Shown here: in pieces, positions 6,933 through 10,612 of the stretch
How the letters are laid out: each line of letters begins with the position of its first letter
Position numbering within the stretch: the first letter of the stretch is position 1
The notes under the pieces: model-generated
The model's input: only the letters and a program-made list of their open reading frames with translations
What the model was told of the DNA's origin: nothing
Database searches by the model: none
Assembly: GCA_003641795.1 (NCBI GenBank)
Contig: QNAP01000042.1
Location: 1 to 10,612, forward strand
Length of the DNA: 10,612 nucleotides
Reading direction: 5' to 3'
DNA from: Thermotogae bacterium
GTDB lineage: Bacteria > Thermotogota > Thermotogae > UBA12178
Program-made: the position numbers and the translations under genes

Positions 6933-6941
6933 ATTTTAACA
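6933..6941 (-). promoter_or_regulatory. extended -10 promoter of the SRP RNA
   Basis: On the minus strand the bases read TGTTAAAAT, that is TG, one base, then TAAAAT, an extended -10 box. It ends 7 bases before the first base of the SRP RNA closing stem (6926), which fits initiation with GG. No good -35 hexamer is seen 16-18 bases upstream, as tolerated by extended -10 promoters. Confidence 0.65.
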
Positions 6942-7056
6942 CAGATCCGACAATGTTGTTTATTGTGCGCGGCACATGACACGGCAGATATTTGGGAGTG
7001 AATAAGGTAACGGTTCGAACTCACCTAACCACATAACGATGATGAATTTCTTATGT

Positions 7057-7113
7057 CACACAGCTTATACTTGCTTTTTCCTCACTTGCATCCACCAAAA
7101 GACCTACGCGGAG
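7057..7113 (+). repeat. imperfect repeat, copy A
   Basis: Begins CACACAGCTTATACTTGC, then a T-run, and continues to GCATCCACCAAAAGACC and TACGCGGAG. It matches copy B at 7199 at about 80-85% with three one-base gaps (aligned by eye). The shared core is CACACAGC, five Ts, GCATCCA, CAAAA, GACC and ACGCG. Confidence 0.75.
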
Positions 7114-7123
7114 AAACAGAGGT

Positions 7124-7171
7124 TTTCACATTGCAGAAAGCAAAGCACAACATGCTTTCTGCCATGTGAAA
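7124..7171. repeat. 19-bp hairpin with one mismatch
   Basis: The left arm 7124-7142 (ending CAGAAAGCA) pairs with the right arm 7153-7171 (starting TGCTTTCTG) over 19 positions, with a single mismatch at 7132/7163. The loop is the ten bases AAGCACAACA. It lies exactly between repeat copies A and B. Neither strand has a U-run directly after the stem, so it is not a typical intrinsic terminator, and no gene on either side ends here. Confidence 0.8.
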
Positions 7172-7198
7172 GAAAAAAGAAGGAAGTGGCACCCCCCA

Positions 7199-7256
7199 CA
7201 CACAGCTGGTACTCGCTTTTTCCCTCGTTCGCATCCACAAAACGACCCACGCGAAG
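7199..7256 (+). repeat. imperfect repeat, copy B
   Basis: Begins CACACAGCTGGTACTCGC, then a T-run, and continues to GCATCCACAAAACGACC and CACGCGAAG. It is a direct repeat of copy A, 142 bases downstream, and an inverted partner of copy C. Confidence 0.75.
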
Positions 7257-7301
7257 ATTCAGCCTCCTGCTTCAGCTTCGCTCTCATCCGCATCCATGCG
7301 G

Positions 7302-7352
7302 CTTCGTGGTCGTTTTGTATGGATGCTCACCTGGCGCTCGTGAGGCTGTGTG
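7302..7352 (-). repeat. imperfect repeat, copy C (inverted)
   Basis: Read on the minus strand it starts CACACAGCCTCACGAGCGCC and continues to GCATCCATACAAAACGACC and ACGAAG. It shares both ends of the repeat with copies A and B, but the middle T-rich part differs and is about six bases shorter. Confidence 0.65.
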
Positions 7353-7482
7353 AGCATGAGAGTTTCTGATCAAAGGTAAGAGACAAAAAAGTAGATGACA
7401 GATGCAATGGGGTCTGGTAAGTATCTTCATATCCTTTTGCGCCTAACTTCAAAAGATTCGTTTTTAATTTAGCTCGCCACTG

Positions 7483-7491
7483 TGGTATCAT
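7483..7491 (+). promoter_or_regulatory. possible extended -10 promoter of the nucleotidylyltransferase gene
   Basis: The bases TGGTATCAT match TG, one base, TATNAT. Transcription would start near 7498, giving a leader of about 80 bases before the ATG at 7580. No good -35 box is seen, and an overlapping CATAAT at 7489-7494 is an alternative. Confidence 0.4.
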
Positions 7492-7579
7492 AATCCTGCA
7501 AGTTGGCTGTACGGAGACCTTTCGAACTCAAAAACTTGGCGATCAGCATGTTGCAGCTTGTAGGGCTGGAGGGATTCAG

Positions 7580-8650
7580 ATGAAGGCTTTGATTCTCTGT
7601 GCTGGAAAGGGGACGAGATTGAGGCCGCTCACATTCACCAGCGCAAAGCATTTGATACCGGTTGCGAACAAACCTATACTCATGTACAGTTTAGAGGCCA
7701 TCAAGAAGGCGGATATTGAAGAAATAGGATTGGTGGTGAGCCCAGAAAATGCTGAGGATTTCGAGAAACGTTTTGGCGATGGGTCAACTCTGGGGTTGAA
7801 GATAAGTTACATCGTGCAACACGAACCCAAGGGGCTTGCCCATGCAGTGGCTGTTTCAAAGGATTTCTTGGGTGACGATGATTTCCTCATGTACCTTGGA
7901 GACAACTTGATTTCCGTGGATCTCAAAGAATTTGTCGATGAGTTCCGCGCAGGAAATTACGATGCTTATGTCCTCCTCACATCCGTGGATGACCCAACGA
8001 GATTCGGTGTGGTAGTCTTAAAGGAAGGCAAGATCGTGGAGATCGTCGAGAAACCAAAGGTTCCTCCAAGCAACTTGGCGATCGTAGGAGTGTACCTTTT
8101 CACGAACAAGATCTTCGAAGGTGTTATGAATATAAAGCCCTCTTGGAGGGGAGAATACGAGATCACCGACGCCATAGGTTACCTGGTCAAAAAGGGGTAC
8201 AACGTTTCTGCAAAGGTGATTTACGGCTGGTGGAAGGACACCGGGAAACCAGAGGATTTGATAGAAGCCAACAGGAAGATATTAGAAGAGATGAACGTGT
8301 CTTCCATAAGAGGAAATGTTGACCATTCCAGCATAATACAGGGCAGGGTTCAAATAGGCGAGGAAACCACGGTGATGGACTCAATAATCCGAGGACCAGT
8401 CATCATCGGCAGCGGAGCCAGGATAAGGAACGCGTATGTTGGTCCATACACCTCCGTTGGAAACAACGTGGTTTTGGAAGATTGTGAGATAGAAAATTCC
8501 ATAGTGTTGGATGAAACTTCCATTATTCGCATTCCCAGTCGGATCGATTCCAGCGTCTTTGGAAGAAACGTCCTCCTCACCACCTCGGACACTAAACCCC
8601 GGATCCATCGCTTCGTCCTCGGGGATTACTCGAAGGTGGAGCTGATCTGA
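7580..8650 (+). CDS. sugar-1-phosphate nucleotidylyltransferase, long-form RmlA type
   Basis: 356 residues, the length of the long-form glucose-1-phosphate thymidylyltransferase family. It would join a sugar-1-phosphate with an NTP (typically dTTP) to give an activated sugar and pyrophosphate, for polysaccharide or glycan synthesis in the cytoplasm. The catalytic domain (1 to about 240) shows GKGTRLRPLT at 10-18 region, Lys23 in SAKHLIPV, the Mg-binding GDN at 107-109, EKP at 157-159, EYEITDAI at 192-199 and KDTG at 219-222. About 243-315 is a left-handed beta-helix built from I/V-x-G-type hexapeptides (VQIGEETTV, VIIGSGARI, VGPYTSVGNNV), followed by a short end. GGAGG lies 7 bases before the ATG, at good spacing. 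It stands alone on the plus strand: no rmlB, rmlC or rmlD neighbour is present, so the exact sugar and nucleotide are uncertain. UDP- or GDP-sugar activity cannot be excluded. Confidence 0.88.
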   Translation: MKALILCAGKGTRLRPLTFTSAKHLIPVANKPILMYSLEAIKKADIEEIGLVVSPENAEDFEKRFGDGSTLGLKISYIVQHEPKGLAHAVAVSKDFLGDDDFLMYLGDNLISVDLKEFVDEFRAGNYDAYVLLTSVDDPTRFGVVVLKEGKIVEIVEKPKVPPSNLAIVGVYLFTNKIFEGVMNIKPSWRGEYEITDAIGYLVKKGYNVSAKVIYGWWKDTGKPEDLIEANRKILEEMNVSSIRGNVDHSSIIQGRVQIGEETTVMDSIIRGPVIIGSGARIRNAYVGPYTSVGNNVVLEDCEIENSIVLDETSIIRIPSRIDSSVFGRNVLLTTSDTKPRIHRFVLGDYSKVELI

Positions 8651-8662
8651 GAACCGTTTCAG
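8647..8662. other. 8-base gap between convergent genes, both stops in a weak hairpin
   Basis: The plus-strand TGA (8648-8650) and the minus-strand TGA (8661-8659) are separated by 8 bases. CTGA at 8647-8650 pairs with TCAG at 8659-8662, with two more A-T pairs after a bulge. The hairpin is short and lacks a U-run, so an intrinsic terminator for either gene is not supported. Confidence 0.4.
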
Positions 8663-9594
8663 CGTTGGAGATAGTTGAAGAGGCGGCCCTGATAAGTGGA
8701 GCGTTCTTTGAGACGATGCTCGATACGGTTTATCACCACGATCTTTGGCAGATTCCAGTTGCCAAAGAGCACACCTGAGTGTGGAGGATCACTGGCGAGG
8801 CGATGTATTACCACCCTGGGACTCAGATACTCCAAAAAGCTCACCACTCGGTCCACGTATTCTTCTAAAGAGCAGATGGTGATTTCGCCGGTTCGATACA
8901 TCTCAGCTAGTGGTGTGTGTTCCACCACGTAAAGCGAGTGAAGTTTTACACCGTCGTAATCGAGAGCGCTGATCAATTTCGCGGTTTCTATAACGTCTTC
9001 CAAGGTGTCCCATGGCAGGTTAGTGATGACGTGGGCCACCAATTCAAGTCCGCGTCTTTTTGCTCTAACGGAAGCGTCCACAAATTCTGCTAACGTGTGT
9101 CCACGCTCTATTTTTTTGAGACTCCGGTAATTGACGGTCTGAAGGCCAATTTCCAAGAAGACATCTACGGACTCTTTGAGTTCCTCCAGCACATCGAGTA
9201 CCGCTTCACTCAAGCAATCGGGTCTTGTGGCGATGGAAACAGCAATTATAGAATCGTCCACCAAAGCGCGCCTGTAGATTTCAAGCAGTTTATGGGAAGG
9301 GCCAAAGGTGTTAGTGTACGCTTGGAAATAGGCGATGAATTTTCCAACCTTCCGGTTCTTCCGGAGATGGTGTTGAAACTTTCGTACTTGGTCTTCGATA
9401 GATACTGTGGAACCGTAGCTGCCGAACCCGCTTCCTGTAGGATCGCAGAAGATGCAACCTTTGCGTGGAGGCAGGCGATTCGGACATGTGAAGCCGGCAT
9501 CTATGGGAATACGAGCGACTCGTTCTCCGTATCGTTTCTTCAAGTAAGCACTTAGTTTGTTGTACCATCCAATAGACTCCTTCACGCTTCTCAC
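8659..9594 (-). CDS. radical SAM protein of the YhcC family (TIGR01212 type)
   Basis: 311 residues. This family uses a 4Fe-4S cluster and S-adenosylmethionine for radical chemistry; the substrate is not established. Visible marks are YLKKRYGERVARIPIDAGF at the start, the atypical cluster motif TCPNR...GCIFCDP with Cys37, Cys47 and Cys50 (C-x9-C-x2-C, where classical radical SAM enzymes have C-x3-C-x2-C), a Gly-rich GSGFGSYGS at 54-62, AYFQAYTNTF at 88-97, SIATRPDCL at 120-128, FLEIGLQTVN at 146-155 and VKLHSLYVVEHTPLAEMY at 216-233. Start is GTG at 9594, overlapping the lipoprotein stop by four bases (GTGTGA) with no clear Shine-Dalgarno, so it probably relies on coupled translation; a GTG three codons on is possible. 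It converges with the nucleotidylyltransferase gene. Confidence 0.9.
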   Translation of the reverse strand: MRSVKESIGWYNKLSAYLKKRYGERVARIPIDAGFTCPNRLPPRKGCIFCDPTGSGFGSYGSTVSIEDQVRKFQHHLRKNRKVGKFIAYFQAYTNTFGPSHKLLEIYRRALVDDSIIAVSIATRPDCLSEAVLDVLEELKESVDVFLEIGLQTVNYRSLKKIERGHTLAEFVDASVRAKRRGLELVAHVITNLPWDTLEDVIETAKLISALDYDGVKLHSLYVVEHTPLAEMYRTGEITICSLEEYVDRVVSFLEYLSPRVVIHRLASDPPHSGVLFGNWNLPKIVVINRIEHRLKERSTYQGRLFNYLQR

Positions 9595-10121
9595 ACCACG
9601 TCAGAGGGCTCGATACCCTTGATGTACTTCTTGAATCGTTTTTCTATCTCCTTTACAGTTTCTTCATTCGGTCCGTTTATGATGTAGACCCGTTGAGCAT
9701 ACACCCACGCGATGTAGAACGCCCCGTTGATTTCGCCCGATACCTTGCCGTAAAGGTACGGAAAGGCGTTAAGCAGAGCCTTGAAGGTTCCAAACATTTC
9801 CTTTGCCCATTTGTAGTAAGTCTTCCAAGAAATCCCGTAACTGCCACACTCGATCAAGCGAATGGAATAGATCTCCTGCGTGTTTTCCTTCTGCATCTCT
9901 AAGTAGAGCATGCGCGAGTTCTCATCTTCTACTGAGAAAGCATTGAACGAGATGTTCGAAGCTACAATCCGTCTTTCGGTAACGTTGAAACCTGAAGGAG
10001 AGAAAACCAGTGCGCGATCGAAGAGATCCTGTGGATTGGGATTGCAGCTCCAAAGAAGCAAGCTGACGAAGGCGACGACGAAGATGATAACGTCACCATA
10101 TCCTTTCCAAAGCCTTTTCAA
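9591..10121 (-). CDS. unrecognised lipoprotein
   Basis: 176 residues from the TTG at 10121; no family recognised. The start MKRLWKGYGDVIIFVV and the hydrophobic stretch to LLLWSC form a type II (lipoprotein) signal peptide with Cys26 as the likely lipidated residue, so the rest should lie outside the cytoplasmic membrane. The mature domain of about 150 residues mixes predicted strands (SNISFNAFSVED, MLYLEMQKEN, YSIRLIECGSYG) with an aromatic, basic region (KTYYKWAKEMFGTF), then GAFYIAWVYAQRVYIING and a charged helix. A longer in-frame version from 10187 is possible but would put the signal peptide inside and overlap the deaminase gene by 95 bases. An AAAGG lies about 12 bases before the TTG. 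It overlaps the deaminase by 29 bases and the radical SAM gene by four, so all three are probably cotranscribed. Confidence 0.7.
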   Translation of the reverse strand: MKRLWKGYGDVIIFVVAFVSLLLWSCNPNPQDLFDRALVFSPSGFNVTERRIVASNISFNAFSVEDENSRMLYLEMQKENTQEIYSIRLIECGSYGISWKTYYKWAKEMFGTFKALLNAFPYLYGKVSGEINGAFYIAWVYAQRVYIINGPNEETVKEIEKRFKKYIKGIEPSDVV

Positions 10122-10612
10122 ACTCGATCCCAACCTTTCTACAATCGATGTGAACGAACTCCCCGTCACGGTAGACCCACTCCCCATTGATCATGACATC
10201 CGTCACAGTTCCTGGGAAAGCCGCGTAAACCAGATGGCTTCTCAACCTATCACGAGGTTTGAAGACCGTGTCATCTGCATCCACCACTACCAGATCTGCC
10301 AAGTAACCCGGTTCTATACGTCCAAGCGAATCGAAGAACGCACCAGGATCTTCCCAAATCATCTTCAAGATATCGTCTGTGGTGATCGCTGAGGCATCTT
10401 CACGTTTGTGGATCAACGCTGCAACATGAGCCTCTTTCCAAACATCGAGTCTGTTGTTGCTGGCAGCTCCATCCGTTCCCAATCCAACTCTGAGCCCCGA
10501 GCGCAAGAAGAGTTGCACTGGAGCGATTCCATTACCCAGTTTCAAGTTGCTGGAAGGATTGTGACTGATCAGCACATCGTGACGCCTCAGTACTTCCACC
10601 GCGTTGTCTGGA
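10093..10612 (-). CDS. mtaD: 5'-methylthioadenosine/S-adenosylhomocysteine deaminase (MtaD type), C-terminal part
   Basis: The last 172 codons of an amidohydrolase whose start lies beyond the right edge. The enzyme removes ammonia from the adenine ring of methylthioadenosine or S-adenosylhomocysteine, giving the inosine form, in the recycling of S-adenosylmethionine by-products. Visible marks are the conserved His in LISHNPSSNLKLGNGIAP, the metal-ligand Asp in GLGTDGAASNN, the closing LGRIEPGYLADLVVVD segment typical of the amidohydrolase C-terminal beta-sandwich, and VMINGEWVYRDGEF. These match, from memory, the T. maritima TM0936 enzyme closely. The N-terminal HxH metal motif and the middle ligands are outside the window, so activity cannot be confirmed here. 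The stop lies inside the lipoprotein signal-peptide coding region. Guanine or cytosine deaminase relatives are the alternative, but the NPSSNLKLGNG motif favours MtaD. A neighbouring radical SAM gene would produce SAM by-products, a loose functional link. Confidence 0.88.
   Translation of the reverse strand, partial: PDNAVEVLRRHDVLISHNPSSNLKLGNGIAPVQLFLRSGLRVGLGTDGAASNNRLDVWKEAHVAALIHKREDASAITTDDILKMIWEDPGAFFDSLGRIEPGYLADLVVVDADDTVFKPRDRLRSHLVYAAFPGTVTDVMINGEWVYRDGEFVHIDCRKVGIEFEKALERIW

Larger units (their letters stand above)
7199..7352. repeat. long interrupted inverted repeat formed by copies B and C
   Basis: Outer arms CACACAGC (7199-7206) and GCTGTGTG (7345-7352) pair perfectly. A second stem pairs GCATCCACAAAACGACC (7231-7247) with GGTCGTTTTGTATGGATGC (7308-7326), two bases bulged. 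Pairing extends inward through ACGCGAAG against CTTCGTG. Between the two stems is a bubble of 24 and 18 bases. The inner loop has its own small hairpin, CCGCAT/ATGCGG at 7288-7301. On transcription either strand would give a 154-base folded RNA. Confidence 0.7.
6942..7579. other. 638-base intergenic region between divergent SRP RNA and nucleotidyltransferase promoters
   Basis: No credible gene is found here. Short open frames exist on both strands (longest about 104 codons, plus strand, 7039-7353) but run straight through repeats and hairpins, have odd Cys/His/Ser-rich composition and no ribosome-binding site. The contents are a promoter-proximal stretch (6942-7050) with nothing recognised, the repeat and hairpin cluster at 7057-7352, a stretch at 7353-7480 with nothing clear, and the likely promoter and leader of the plus-strand gene (7483-7579). 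Confidence 0.6.

Noticed and set aside
7005..7025. GGTTCGAACTC, similar to a tRNA T-loop
   Set aside because: The flanking bases do not form a T-stem, and no anticodon arm, D arm or acceptor stem is found upstream; not a tRNA.
7057..7256. Direct repeats as a CRISPR array
   Set aside because: Only two direct copies, about 57 bases long and diverged, with an 85-base interval holding a hairpin; CRISPR repeats are short and nearly identical.
7199..7352. 6S RNA
   Set aside because: The stem-bubble-stem outline is suggestive, but no promoter is visible on either strand at the expected distance, and half of the element is repeated at 7057, which is unusual for 6S RNA. Kept only as a possibility within the repeat finding.
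7039..7353. Open frame of 104 codons on the plus strand in the intergenic region
   Set aside because: It runs across two repeats and two hairpins, is rich in Cys, His and Ser, has no Shine-Dalgarno and resembles no protein family; the repeated segments are better explained at the DNA or RNA level.

Overview
The window reads as chromosomal DNA of a thermophilic bacterium of the Thermotogota, most likely Thermotoga or Pseudothermotoga. The grounds are protein families remembered from T. maritima (an MtaD-type deaminase like TM0936, a T. maritima-like trigger factor), a large SRP RNA with an Alu domain, very tight gene packing and frequent GTG and TTG starts. The genus is an inference; no database search was possible.

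Region 1 (about 1-6930, minus strand) looks like one long transcription unit. In transcription order it holds the large SRP RNA (6926-6654), an exported beta-rich envelope protein, a protein with a CRP-like sensory fold plus helical repeats, a CRP/FNR-like protein with an eroded DNA-binding end, an MJ0936/YfcE-type metallophosphoesterase, trigger factor (tig), a two-unit HD/YfbR-like protein whose first unit has lost its metal ligands, Rho, and the N-terminal part of RqcH (NFACT family), which runs off the left edge. Most junctions are overlaps or gaps of under 25 bases, and no terminator is visible between genes. Several members act on or near nascent polypeptides and transcripts: SRP RNA in membrane targeting, trigger factor in folding, RqcH in rescue of stalled ribosomes, Rho in termination.

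Region 2 (about 6942-7579) has no credible gene. It separates the divergent SRP RNA and nucleotidyltransferase promoters. It contains three related copies of a roughly 55-base repeat, two direct and one inverted, and a separate 19-bp hairpin. This is the least explained part of the window.

Region 3 (7580-8650, plus strand) is a long-form RmlA-type sugar-phosphate nucleotidylyltransferase. It converges, with 8 bases between the stop codons, on a minus-strand group (8659-10612). That group consists of the 3' end of an MtaD-type methylthioadenosine/S-adenosylhomocysteine deaminase, an unrecognised lipoprotein and a YhcC-type radical SAM protein, all joined by overlapping ends.

No CRISPR array, insertion sequence, tRNA or rRNA was found. 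The most notable observations are the half-dead duplicated HD protein, the SRP RNA that leads a protein operon without a terminator, the paired CRP-like proteins with eroded ligand pockets beside a phosphoesterase, and the repeat/hairpin cluster.
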